Assembly: GCA_002404155.1 (NCBI GenBank)
Contig: DHJC01000070.1
Location: 1-29,065, forward strand
DNA from: Chloroflexi bacterium UBA4730
GTDB taxonomy: Bacteria; Chloroflexota; Limnocylindria; P2-11E
Reading direction: 5' to 3'
DNA length: 29,065 nucleotides
Both the position numbers and the translations under genes were made by a program. The notes beneath the pieces were generated by a model that worked only from the letters and a program-made list of their open reading frames with translations, did no database searches and was not told the origin of the DNA. Positions within the stretch are counted from its first letter, which is position 1; each line of letters starts with the position of its first letter. Of this stretch, positions 15,202 through 22,799 are shown piece by piece.

Positions 15202-16656
15202 TCACCACGCGACGAGCTTCCACACCTCCGGCTCGCTCGCGCTGGCCTCGCCGATCTCCGAGAAGAGCCGCACCGCGCGCTTCAGGTGGCGCATCGACTC
15301 CACCTTGCTGCCCTGCGCGCGGAGGATATCGGCGAGGTTGTTATGCAATGCCGCGGCCCGGTGGCGATCGCCCAGGGCCTCACATTCCGCGAGCGCCTGC
15401 TCGGTGAGCGCGCGCGCGCGGTCGAGGTCACCGGCGTCCTTGAGGGCGAGCGCGAGATTGTTGAGCGCGGCCGTATGGGCCTCGCGATCGCCGAGCTCGC
15501 GCGCGAGCGTGACGCTCGTTTCGAGGTGCGCCCGTGCGCCGCTCGCACCGAGGACGCCGAGGATGTTGTGCGCCTGGGCGAGGGCGCGCTTGTCCTTTGA
15601 TCGCTCGGCGAGGCCGAGGGCCTCGGTCGCGAGCCGCTTCGCGCGCGCGCTGTCGCCGGACCGATGAGCCGCGAGGCTCCAGTCCGCGAGGATGCGGGCC
15701 TTCGTTCCACCTTCGCTCGCTTTGTGCGCGGCGGCGTAGTGGCGCTCGGCCTTCGTCCAGTCGCCCCTGCGGTGATGGACTTGCGCGAGTTTGTGTTGGA
15801 TGCCGGCCCTCGCCGCGGCAGGCGCCTTCGCGGCTGCCGCTTCATAGCTCTCGATCGCGCGCAGGTAGTCGCCGTGGAGCGTGTGCAGGTCGCCGATAGC
15901 CGCGGCCGTGCCCACCTCGGCAGGCGGTTCGCGGTCGCTTAGCGTTCCGGTCTCGATCGCATCGTGCAGCGCGCGCGTTTCATCGACCGGCGCGACCCCG
16001 AGCTCCCGATCGAGCAGCCGCACGCACTCGCGGTACTGGCGGAGCGCGGCGGAACGGTCGCCCGAACGGGCGTAGAGGCGCATGAGCTCGCGATGCGCCG
16101 GCTCGTGCAGCGGATCCGTCGCTAGACGGGGCTTCGCGAAGCCGAGCGCTCCCGCAAGATCGCCGTCACGCTCCGCGGCTGCGGCGAGGCGGGAGAGGAC
16201 GTCGGCGTATCCGCTCCGAAGCTCGTCGGCCTCCGCGGCCTGCCAGTCGTCGAACTGCGGGCTGTCGCGGAGCGAGAAGCCCTCGAGCAGATCCCCGCGA
16301 TAGAGCTTCGCCGCATCCGCGAGCCGGCCGTCGGCGATGGCGCGGCGGAACTCGGTCACGTCGACGCGAACATTGGCGTGGTCAAGGTCGATCGTCTCGC
16401 CCTCCGCCTCCAGCCAGCGGTCGCCGAGCGCCGATCGCAGCACGGAGAGGGTGCGGCGGAGCGCACCGCGGGCCTTCTGCTCGTCGGTATCGGGCCAGAG
16501 GAGCGCCGCGAGCGTCGCCCGGCGCTGCGGCTGCTCCGAGACGGCGAGGTAGGCGAGCAGCGCCGTCGCCTTGCGGGTATCGGTCTCGATCCGCTTCCGG
16601 CCGACCTCGATCGAGGGGGCGCCAAGCAGGGACAGGCGGAGCTCGGCCACGCGCAC
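15202..16656 (-). CDS. BTAD/AfsR-type (SARP-like) transcriptional regulator with TPRs
   Basis: The 484-residue product has an OmpR-like winged helix (about 5-95, recognition helix near ALRRTLSVLR 65-74), a bacterial transcriptional activation domain (about 98-240, hallmark LYRGDLLEGF 118-127), and a TPR solenoid (about 250-460). It lacks the NB-ARC ATPase of full AfsR. Such proteins activate promoters by binding direct heptamer repeats next to the -10. It is divergent from the first array gene, with an 18-bp heptamer-type site (16670-16687) between them. GTG 16656 is listed. GTG 16650 is a good alternative, because TAGGGT (16657-16662) would then be a -10 placed 6 nt before a leaderless start. 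Confidence 0.88.
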   Translation of the reverse strand: MRVAELRLSLLGAPSIEVGRKRIETDTRKATALLAYLAVSEQPQRRATLAALLWPDTDEQKARGALRRTLSVLRSALGDRWLEAEGETIDLDHANVRVDVTEFRRAIADGRLADAAKLYRGDLLEGFSLRDSPQFDDWQAAEADELRSGYADVLSRLAAAAERDGDLAGALGFAKPRLATDPLHEPAHRELMRLYARSGDRSAALRQYRECVRLLDRELGVAPVDETRALHDAIETGTLSDREPPAEVGTAAAIGDLHTLHGDYLRAIESYEAAAAKAPAAARAGIQHKLAQVHHRRGDWTKAERHYAAAHKASEGGTKARILADWSLAAHRSGDSARAKRLATEALGLAERSKDKRALAQAHNILGVLGASGARAHLETSVTLARELGDREAHTAALNNLALALKDAGDLDRARALTEQALAECEALGDRHRAAALHNNLADILRAQGSKVESMRHLKRAVRLFSEIGEASASEPEVWKLVAW

Positions 16657-16669
16657 ACCCTACCCGTGT

Positions 16670-16687
16670 CGTAACGCCTGGCGGACG
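16670..16687 (+). promoter_or_regulatory. Heptamer-repeat site 1, upstream of array gene 1
   Basis: CGTAACG-CCTG-GCGGACG: two heptamers at 11-bp interval. A weak -10-like CAGAGT (16697-16702) lies 9 bp downstream, and the ATG at 16710 is 22 bp after the site. It also lies just upstream of the divergent BTAD regulator gene, so one protein could act on both. It shares 13 of 18 bases with all three other copies. Confidence 0.65.
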
Positions 16688-16709
16688 CGGGTCAGGCAGA
16701 GTTGTGCGG

Positions 16710-17876
16710 ATGAGCATGCGGACCATCAGCGCCGCCGCGTTGTTGCTGGCTGCCATCGCCTTCGCGGCGATGGACTTCGCCTCGACCGGGTCGGTCCCGG
16801 GGTACCTCTTCGTGCTGGCCTGGGGCGGCGTGTTCGCGCTCACTGGCGCGGTGCTCGCGATCCGCCGCCCGGCGAACCCGATCGGCTGGCTGTTCCTCGT
16901 CATCGCAGTTGCCGCCGAGGGCTCGAGCGTCGCGCGCACTGGTGGTCCGGTGGATCCGGCCGGCGGCCCGGCGTCCATCCTGCGGCTCATCGCCGTGGAG
17001 GCCTGGGTCGTCCCCTACGGTCTGCTGCCGGTACTGCTGATCCTGTTTCCGACCGGGCGGCCGCCGACGCCCCGCTGGTGGATCCCGATCATCGCGGCCG
17101 CCCTCATCATCCCGACGAGCGTCCTGAACTCCACCGACGCAGGCGGCACCTCCATCCTCTCGATCCTCTTCGGCTCGGGAGCAGCGCCATTCGCCGATCT
17201 GCTCCAGACGTTCACGGGGGTCGGCTTGATGGGCCTCTACTTCGTCGCGGTCGCCTCGCTCTTCCGACGCCGGCGGTCGGCGTCCGCGGAAGAACGCCAG
17301 CAGCTGAAATGGGTCGCGTACGCCGGCGCGATCCTCGCGCTGGCGTTCGTCGGGACGAGCGTCGCCTTCTTTTCGCCGCTCCGCGAGCTCGACCCTGATG
17401 CGGCATTCCCGGTGGCGATGTTCGGCGGGGTCCCGTTCGTCGCCGGGCTCATCGCCGTGCCGATCGCCGTCGGCGTGGCCGTCCTTCGGTATCGGCTCTA
17501 TGAGATCGACGCGCTCATCAGTCGCACGCTGGTGTACGGATCCCTGACGGCGGTCCTCGTCCTCGCCTACGTCGCGGGCGTCGCCGCGTTCCAGCTCCTC
17601 CTCTCGCCGTTCACCTCCGGAAGTCCCATCGCCGTCGCGGTCTCGACGCTCGCCGTCGTCGCCCTCTTCCAGCCGGTGCGGCGAAGGATCCAGTCCGCTG
17701 TCGATCACCGCTTCTTCCGGGCGAAGTACGACGCCGAGCGGACCCTCGACGCGTTCGCCGCGCGACTACGCGACGAGGTCGACCTGGCATCTTTGGAACG
17801 CGAGCTCGTCGGGGTGGTCAACGACACGATGCAGCCCGTGCATGCGAGCGTCTGGCTACGCGAGGCCAAGTCGTGA
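16710..17876 (+). CDS. Array membrane protein 1 (RYRLYDID family)
   Basis: This is the first of nine tandem paralogs: 388 residues, about ten predicted membrane segments, then a soluble C-terminal tail of about 65 residues. Family landmarks are RRPANPIGWL after the second segment, FPTGRPPTPRWW in the middle, ERQQLKWVAY, LRYRLYEIDALISRTLVY, and the tail with AVDHRFFRAKYDAERTLDAF ending VHASVWLREAKS. I recall similar regions as the N-terminal sensor part of actinobacterial and Chloroflexota kinases and phosphatases, but no kinase motifs occur here. ATG 16710 is chosen over GTG 16704 because it keeps the 22-bp spacing from the upstream site seen at the other promoters. Function unknown. Confidence 0.8.
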   Translation: MSMRTISAAALLLAAIAFAAMDFASTGSVPGYLFVLAWGGVFALTGAVLAIRRPANPIGWLFLVIAVAAEGSSVARTGGPVDPAGGPASILRLIAVEAWVVPYGLLPVLLILFPTGRPPTPRWWIPIIAAALIIPTSVLNSTDAGGTSILSILFGSGAAPFADLLQTFTGVGLMGLYFVAVASLFRRRRSASAEERQQLKWVAYAGAILALAFVGTSVAFFSPLRELDPDAAFPVAMFGGVPFVAGLIAVPIAVGVAVLRYRLYEIDALISRTLVYGSLTAVLVLAYVAGVAAFQLLLSPFTSGSPIAVAVSTLAVVALFQPVRRRIQSAVDHRFFRAKYDAERTLDAFAARLRDEVDLASLERELVGVVNDTMQPVHASVWLREAKS

Positions 17877-17897
17877 GAGCCGCCTTCGCGGCGCTCA
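17844..17897 (+). repeat. 54-bp direct repeat at array gene 1/2 junction, copy A
   Basis: This stretch, covering the end of gene 1 and the start of gene 2, is identical to 19019-19072, exactly 1175 bp downstream. Near-identity continues on both sides with scattered mismatches. It spans the GTGA stop/start overlap, as expected if whole gene units were duplicated by unequal exchange at the junction. Confidence 0.85.
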
Positions 17898-19051
17898 GCT
17901 GCGCCATCGCGATCGGCTCGTTCGCCGCGGACCTCTGGTTCCCGGACCTTCACGGCCCCGGCATCGTCATCGTCGCGCTCCCGCTGCTGTCGTTCGCGAT
18001 CGTCGGATCGCTTCTCGTGGTTCGGCGGGCGGGTGATCCGATCGGTTGGCTCTTGGGCGCGGCCGGCGCACTCCTCCAGCTGGGCCTCCTGGCGAACGCA
18101 TACGGGTACGCGAGCCTCGCGGCCGGCGCAGCGTTGCCGGGGGGCGAGCTCGCGGTGTGGTTCGGATACCCCGCCGCGATCGCGGCGGTCGGCTTGGTGG
18201 TCTCCGCGCTGGTCCGCTTCCCCGATGGCCGCCCACCCGGCCGCGCGTTCGCCATCCTGCTGTGGGCCTTCGCTGCCTTCCTCGTCATTGGCGTCGTCGG
18301 GGTCGCGCTCGCAGACCAGTCGCTGATCGCGCCGCGGCAGCCCGGCGATCCGCCTCGGTTTATCTCGAACCCGTTCGCGCTGCACGGACCGCTGGGCGAT
18401 CTGGTGCTGCTCGCGGCGTCCGCGATCAACATCGCCTTGGCGCTGGCGCTCATCGCGCCGATCGCGCTCGTGGTCCGGTTCCGCCGCAGCCGCGGCGTCG
18501 AGCGGGAGCAGCTCAAATGGCTCACGTATACCGCGGCCATCGCCTTCGGGCTGGGGCTCATCGCATCCGTGAGTCCCGAAGGGACCATCAGGGTCGTCGC
18601 CGAGGCCACCTCCGTGCTCGGGATCGGGCTGCTCCCGGTCGCGATCGCGATCGCGATCTTCCGCTATCGCCTCTACGACATCGACGTCCTGATCCGCCGG
18701 ACGCTCATCTACGCCGCCGTGTCGGCGGTCCTGCTCGCGGCGTACATCGGCGGCGTCGCGCTGTTCCAGTTCGTCCTCGCGCCGGTCACCGCCGGGAGCG
18801 GCGTCGCGGTCGCGATCTCGACCCTCGTCGTCGTCGCGCTGTTCCAGCCGGTGCGGACGCGGATCCGCTCGGCCGTGGATCGGCGCTTCTATCGCTCGAA
18901 GTACGACGCCGAGCGGACCCTCGACACGTTCGCCGCCCGGCTGCGCGAGCAGATCGACCTGGCATCTCTGGAACGCGAGCTCGTCGGGGTGGTCAACGAC
19001 ACGATGCAGCCCGTCCACGCGAGCGTCTGGCTACGCGAGGCCAAGTCGTGA
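17873..19051 (+). CDS. Array membrane protein 2
   Basis: The 392-residue paralog starts at GTG 17873, overlapping the previous stop (GTGA). Landmarks: RRAGDPIGWL 51-60, RFPDGRPP 115-122, RFRRSRGVEREQLKWL (202-217), RYRLYDIDVLIRRTLIY (264-280), and the soluble tail from about 325 with AVDRRFYRSKYDAERTLDTF. About ten hydrophobic segments fill residues 4-325. It is closest to gene 3, and both start MRAAFAAL. A long open frame runs through it in another register, but protein similarity to its eight sisters shows this is the real frame. Confidence 0.85.
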   Translation: MRAAFAALSCAIAIGSFAADLWFPDLHGPGIVIVALPLLSFAIVGSLLVVRRAGDPIGWLLGAAGALLQLGLLANAYGYASLAAGAALPGGELAVWFGYPAAIAAVGLVVSALVRFPDGRPPGRAFAILLWAFAAFLVIGVVGVALADQSLIAPRQPGDPPRFISNPFALHGPLGDLVLLAASAINIALALALIAPIALVVRFRRSRGVEREQLKWLTYTAAIAFGLGLIASVSPEGTIRVVAEATSVLGIGLLPVAIAIAIFRYRLYDIDVLIRRTLIYAAVSAVLLAAYIGGVALFQFVLAPVTAGSGVAVAISTLVVVALFQPVRTRIRSAVDRRFYRSKYDAERTLDTFAARLREQIDLASLERELVGVVNDTMQPVHASVWLREAKS

Positions 19052-19072
19052 GAGCCGCCTTCGCGGCGCTCA
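19019..19072 (+). repeat. 54-bp direct repeat at array gene 2/3 junction, copy B
   Basis: Second copy of the 17844-17897 sequence, 1175 bp away, again across a GTGA stop/start overlap. Together the copies mark genes 2 and 3 as the most recent duplication in the array. Confidence 0.85.
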
Positions 19073-20241
19073 TCTGCGCCATCGCGATCGGCTCGTTCGT
19101 CGCGGACCTGTGGTTCCTGGACTTCTTCGGCCCGCTCATCGTCGTCGTCCCGTTGCCGCTGCTGCCGTTGGCGATCGTCGGAGCGTTTCTCGTGGTCCGG
19201 CGGGCGGGTGGTCCGATCGGTTGGCTCCTGGGCGCGGCCGGCGTGCTCTTGCAGCTGGTGCTTCTGTCGAACGCGTACGGGTACACGAGCCTCGCGGCAG
19301 GCGCCGCCTTGCCCGGGGGCGAGGTCGCGATGTGGTTGGGATCCTTCATCTGGATCGCGGCGCTCGGCTTCGTGGTCTCCGCGATGGTCCGCTTCCCCGA
19401 TGGTCGCCCCCCGGGCCGCACATTCGCAATCCTGCTGTGGGCCTTCGTCGCCTTCGTCGTCATTGGCGTCGTGGGGGTCGCGCTCGCAGCCGAGCCGATC
19501 ATCGTGCCGCCGCCGTTCGTCGGCCCGCATGCCAGTGATCCGTCTCGATCGATCCCGAATCCATTCGCGCTGCACGGACCGCTCGGCGATCTGATGCTGC
19601 TCGTGGCGTCCGCGATCGACACCTTCCTGGCGCTGGTGCTCATCGCGCCGGTCGCGCTCGTGGTCCGGTTCCGTCGCAGCCGCGGTATCGAGCGGGAGCA
19701 GCTCAAGTGGCTCACGTATACCGCGGCCATCGCCTTCGGGCTGTGGCTCCTCGCGTTCGTGAGTCCCCGAGGGACCATCGCGAACCTCGCCCAGGCCGCG
19801 TCCGTGGTCGGGATCGGGCTGCTCCCGGTCGCGATCGGCATCGCCGTCACGCGCTATCGCCTCTACGACATCGACGTCCTCATCCGCCGCACGCTTATCT
19901 ATGCGGGCGTGTCGGCGCTGCTCGCCGCGGCGTACATCGGTGGCGTCGCGCTGTTCCAGACGATCCTCGCGCCGTTCACCGCCGGGAGCGGCGTGGCGGT
20001 CGCGATCTCGACCCTCGCCGTCGTCGCGCTCTTCCAGCCGGTCCGGCGACGGATCCAGTCTGCGGTCGATCACCGCTTCTATCGCGCGAAGTACGACGCC
20101 GAGCGGACCCTCGATGCCTTCGCCGCTCGGCTGCGCGAGCAGATCGATCTGGCATCTCTGGAACGCGAGCTCGTGGGGGTGGTCAACGACACGATGCAGC
20201 CGGTGCATGCGAGCCTCTGGCTGCGGAAGGTCGCGCCCTAA
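19048..20241 (+). CDS. Array membrane protein 3
   Basis: The 397-residue paralog starts at GTG 19048, overlapping the stop of gene 2. It is very like gene 2 but has a proline-rich insert (VPPPFVGPHASDPS) in the loop before PNPFALHGPLGDL. It keeps RFPDGRPPGR, EREQLKWLTY, RYRLYDIDVLIRRTLIYAG, and the tail AVDHRFYRAKYDAERTLDAF ending HASLWLRKVAP. The frame remains open far upstream through gene 2, so an automatic caller could wrongly extend it; coupling and homology fix the start at 19048. It ends the first block, and its TAA overlaps the stop of the convergent ferritin-like gene by 4 bp. Confidence 0.85.
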   Translation: MRAAFAALICAIAIGSFVADLWFLDFFGPLIVVVPLPLLPLAIVGAFLVVRRAGGPIGWLLGAAGVLLQLVLLSNAYGYTSLAAGAALPGGEVAMWLGSFIWIAALGFVVSAMVRFPDGRPPGRTFAILLWAFVAFVVIGVVGVALAAEPIIVPPPFVGPHASDPSRSIPNPFALHGPLGDLMLLVASAIDTFLALVLIAPVALVVRFRRSRGIEREQLKWLTYTAAIAFGLWLLAFVSPRGTIANLAQAASVVGIGLLPVAIGIAVTRYRLYDIDVLIRRTLIYAGVSALLAAAYIGGVALFQTILAPFTAGSGVAVAISTLAVVALFQPVRRRIQSAVDHRFYRAKYDAERTLDAFAARLREQIDLASLERELVGVVNDTMQPVHASLWLRKVAP

Positions 20242-21512
20242 GCCGTCTCGAGCTGCGCGGCGTACTTCTCGAGCCCGGCGATCAGGCCCTTGACCACCAG
20301 GCCCTCGGCCTCGATGCGCCGCGTAAGGCCCGCCGCCTGGCGCAGGCGCTCGGCGATGAGCGTCCAGGCCGCCGTGCGGTGGGGCAGCAGGTAGCCGCCG
20401 ATGTAGAAGAGCTCGAACGTCGGCCCCGCGGTTCGGCCCGGAGCGCTCGGTCCGAACGGCAGCGTCGTGAGGAGCTGACCGAGCGGCTTGATCGCGGCGA
20501 ACATGAGCCCGACGCCGACGTGCTCGAGGAGCGCGAGCTGCTCGGGCGTCTCGTCGGTGTGGGCGAAGAACCGGGTGAGCGCGAGCAGCACGATCTCGTT
20601 CACCACGTTGAAGAGATCCGCGACCCGTCGCGTGCGCGGATCGTCGATGAGCGGCACCGCGTCGCCGTACCGATGCGGCCGTACGTGGCCCGGGAGGACC
20701 GGACGGGCGGGCTCGAAGTTCGGATCCGCCGCGCGCAGGGCGAGATACTCGTCGTAGATCTCGAGGAACTTCCCGAAGTGCGCTTTGCGCCAGTCGCCGG
20801 TCGCACCTTCGCCCTGCTCGACGACGACGTCGATCGCCTGGTGGGCCGAGTCGAGATCGGTCACCGCGACCAGGCCATCCCAGTGCATGACGTCGGGGCT
20901 CGTCTGCGCCGGTGCTGGCCCGATGAACAGCTTCTCCGCGCCGAGCGTGCCGGTGAGCCACGCGAAGCCGATGTCGATCGCGCGATAGAGATGCCCGACG
21001 GTCGCGAACCCCTGCGGCGCCGGAACGATGTCGTCGTCGGCCATAAGCGGACGGGCCCGGTCGATCGCGACCTGCGCGTCCGGATCGTCGAGTGCGACGC
21101 CCTCCGGGCGCTCGAGGAAGAGGAAGTGCTTCAGGGCACGTTCGCCGAACGGCACGAGCGCGATCTGCACCCCGGCCGGGAAATGCTTCGCCGCCGTGGG
21201 GAGGTTCGGCCGGCTGAGGTGCGGCGCCGCGCCGATCGCGGTGAGGAGGTTTTGCACGAGCGTGAGGTGCAGCATCTCCTGCTTCGCGACCGTGAGGATG
21301 GTCGTCCGCCAGCGGTCCACCGCTTCGAGCTGCGCCGCGGTGAGACCCTCGGCGGTCCGTTGTTTCATCGTGAACGCGGCGAAGAGGTACTCGCACAGGA
21401 TCGTGTGCTCGAGCTCGGCCGCCTCGCGCAGCAGATAGATGAGCTGCTGGCGATGCTCGACGACGATTGGCGGCTCTGCCTCGGCCGGGACGTCGCGGAC
21501 CCTGCTGCTCAC
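20238..21512 (-). CDS. Ferritin-like di-iron protein, VioB/RebD-type domain
   Basis: The 424-residue soluble protein has a ferritin-like four-helix bundle near its N-terminus: E35/H36 and E41 in AELEHTILCEYLF, and E79xxH82 in AKQEMLHLTLVQNLL, followed by the family-typical IGAAPHLSRPNLP. This matches the ferritin-like domain of iminophenylpyruvate dimer synthases (VioB, RebD, StaD). Most bacterial members outside indolocarbazole clusters have no known substrate, and no partner pathway gene is seen here. The GTG at 21512 is 22 bp from a minus-strand copy of the heptamer site. It is inverted inside the membrane-protein array and may share its control. Confidence 0.8.
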   Translation of the reverse strand: MSSRVRDVPAEAEPPIVVEHRQQLIYLLREAAELEHTILCEYLFAAFTMKQRTAEGLTAAQLEAVDRWRTTILTVAKQEMLHLTLVQNLLTAIGAAPHLSRPNLPTAAKHFPAGVQIALVPFGERALKHFLFLERPEGVALDDPDAQVAIDRARPLMADDDIVPAPQGFATVGHLYRAIDIGFAWLTGTLGAEKLFIGPAPAQTSPDVMHWDGLVAVTDLDSAHQAIDVVVEQGEGATGDWRKAHFGKFLEIYDEYLALRAADPNFEPARPVLPGHVRPHRYGDAVPLIDDPRTRRVADLFNVVNEIVLLALTRFFAHTDETPEQLALLEHVGVGLMFAAIKPLGQLLTTLPFGPSAPGRTAGPTFELFYIGGYLLPHRTAAWTLIAERLRQAAGLTRRIEAEGLVVKGLIAGLEKYAAQLETA

Positions 21513-21534
21513 GGGGCCGGTCTAGCGGCCGAAC

Positions 21535-21552
21535 CGTCCCAAAGGCGTTACG
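21535..21552 (-). promoter_or_regulatory. Heptamer-repeat site 4, upstream of the ferritin-like gene
   Basis: On the minus strand: CGTAACG-CCTT-TGGGACG. A TAGACC hexamer (21519-21524) follows after 10 bp and ends 6 nt before the GTG start, so the mRNA may be leaderless. It is back to back with site 2, 6 bp away, making an inverted pair of CGTAACGC sequences. Confidence 0.6.
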
Positions 21553-21558
21553 AAACGC

Positions 21559-21576
21559 CGTAACGCTTGTCGGACG
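21559..21576 (+). promoter_or_regulatory. Heptamer-repeat site 2, upstream of array gene 4
   Basis: CGTAACG-CTTG-TCGGACG. A CACACT hexamer (21587-21592) follows after 10 bp, and the GTG at 21600 comes 7 nt later. It divides the array from the ferritin-like gene and would drive the second block of six membrane proteins. Confidence 0.62.
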
Positions 21577-21599
21577 GGGCGCCGCGCACACTTCCGCCC

Positions 21600-22799
21600 G
21601 TGACGCGTGTGGCTACGTTCGCGCTGACCGCGCCTCGGCTCGCGCTCGTCCTGACCGCCGCGAGCGCCGCCCTGATGACCGGCACGCTCGTTTGGCTCGC
21701 GCTGTCCTGGGGCGCCGCGCTTCCGGACGCGTGGGGGTTCCGCGGCTTCACGATCGTCCACGCCGTCGGCTTCACCGCCGTAGGCGCCATCGTCGCGCTC
21801 CGCCGCCCGGCGAACGCGATCGGCTGGCTCCTTCTGGGCGCCGGCTTCGTGGCGGCGCTCGGCGCATTCGGGCTCGAATACGGCGTCTACGCGATCGTCG
21901 GCCGCGCGATCGCGCTGCCGGGCGGCGTCTTCGGCGCATGGCTCGGCTCGTGGATCTGGGTCCTCTACGTCGCGGGCATTCTCCCGTTCGTGCTGCTCCG
22001 GTTCCCGGACGGACGGCTGCTCTCGACTCGCTGGCGGCCGGCCGGCTGGGCCGCGATCGTCAGTGTCCTCGTGACCACGGCCTTCATGGCGTTCAAGCCG
22101 GGGCCGCTGCAGGAAGCCACATACACGGACAACCCGTTCACGCCGCTGCCGTCGTCGCTGATCGACGCGCTCGGCCCGATCGGCGTCGGGTCGATCCTCC
22201 CGGTGCTGGGCGGCGCGAGCTGGTCCCTCGTCCTGCGGTTCCGCCGCTCGACCGGCATCGAGCGCGAGCAGATCAAGTGGCTCGCGTTCTCGGCGGTCCC
22301 GCTGAGCGCCGCCGGGCTCGCGAGCGCTGTCCTGCCCGACAAGCTCGGCCAGGTCCTGTTCGTGTTCCTGCTGCTCTCCGTTCCGGTCGCGGTCGGCATC
22401 GCCGTCCTCCGCTACCGGCTGTACGACATCGACGTCCTCATCAACCGCACCCTTGTCTACGGCACAACGACCGCGGCGATCGGGGTCGCGTTCTTCGCCG
22501 GCATCGTTGTCCTCCAGGCCATCCTCCGGCCGCTCACGAGCGGGTCGGAGCTCGCCGTCGCCGCCTCGACGCTGGTCTGCTTCGCGCTGTTCCAGCCGCT
22601 CCGCCGCCGGGTCCAGAGCGCGGTCGACCTGCGCTTCTACCGCTCGCGCTACGACGCAGGGCGGACGCTCGATGCGTTCAGCGTCCGGCTGCGCGACGAA
22701 GTCGACCTCGACGCGGTGCGGGCCGACCTGATCGACGCGGTGCGCGACACCGTGCAGCCGGCACACGCGAGCGTCTGGCTGCGGGAACAGGCGCGGTGA
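21600..22799 (+). CDS. Array membrane protein 4
   Basis: This opens the second block: 399 residues from GTG 21600 (MTRVATFALTAPRLALVL). A TTG at 21567 is also in frame but lies within the regulatory site, so it is unlikely. Landmarks: RRPANAIGWLLLGAG, RFPDGRLLSTRWRP, EREQIKWLAF, LRYRLYDIDVLINRTLVYG, and tail AVDLRFYRSRYDAGRTLDAF ending HASVWLREQAR. The last 130 bp of coding sequence is almost identical to gene 5, while the membrane part is not. Confidence 0.83.
   Translation: MTRVATFALTAPRLALVLTAASAALMTGTLVWLALSWGAALPDAWGFRGFTIVHAVGFTAVGAIVALRRPANAIGWLLLGAGFVAALGAFGLEYGVYAIVGRAIALPGGVFGAWLGSWIWVLYVAGILPFVLLRFPDGRLLSTRWRPAGWAAIVSVLVTTAFMAFKPGPLQEATYTDNPFTPLPSSLIDALGPIGVGSILPVLGGASWSLVLRFRRSTGIEREQIKWLAFSAVPLSAAGLASAVLPDKLGQVLFVFLLLSVPVAVGIAVLRYRLYDIDVLINRTLVYGTTTAAIGVAFFAGIVVLQAILRPLTSGSELAVAASTLVCFALFQPLRRRVQSAVDLRFYRSRYDAGRTLDAFSVRLRDEVDLDAVRADLIDAVRDTVQPAHASVWLREQAR
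22632..22760 (+). repeat. 129-bp homogenised tail segment, copy in gene 4
   Basis: Compared with 23798-23926 in gene 5 (offset 1166 bp), only two bases differ (22682 and 22683), including a 77-bp perfect run. The sequence encodes the soluble tail from RFYRSRYDAGRT to the end of the RDTVQP motif. The upstream coding regions of the two genes diverge strongly, so local gene conversion is likely. Confidence 0.85.

Noticed and set aside
18046..19047. Long N-terminal extension of array protein 3 (open frame through gene 2)
   Set aside because: The extension is in the wrong register of gene 2, and homology begins exactly at GTG 19048, which overlaps the stop of gene 2.
18889..21591. A 900-codon open frame on the minus strand across array genes 2-3 and the ferritin-like gene
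   Set aside because: Its product is Arg/Glu/Asp-rich with no domain pattern. It is antisense or out of register to the conserved membrane proteins and the ferritin-like gene, as expected from GC-rich codon bias.
21467..22795. Long N-terminal extension of array protein 5
   Set aside because: It is arginine-rich sequence out of register with gene 4; the paralog start at GTG 22796 fits coupling and family length.
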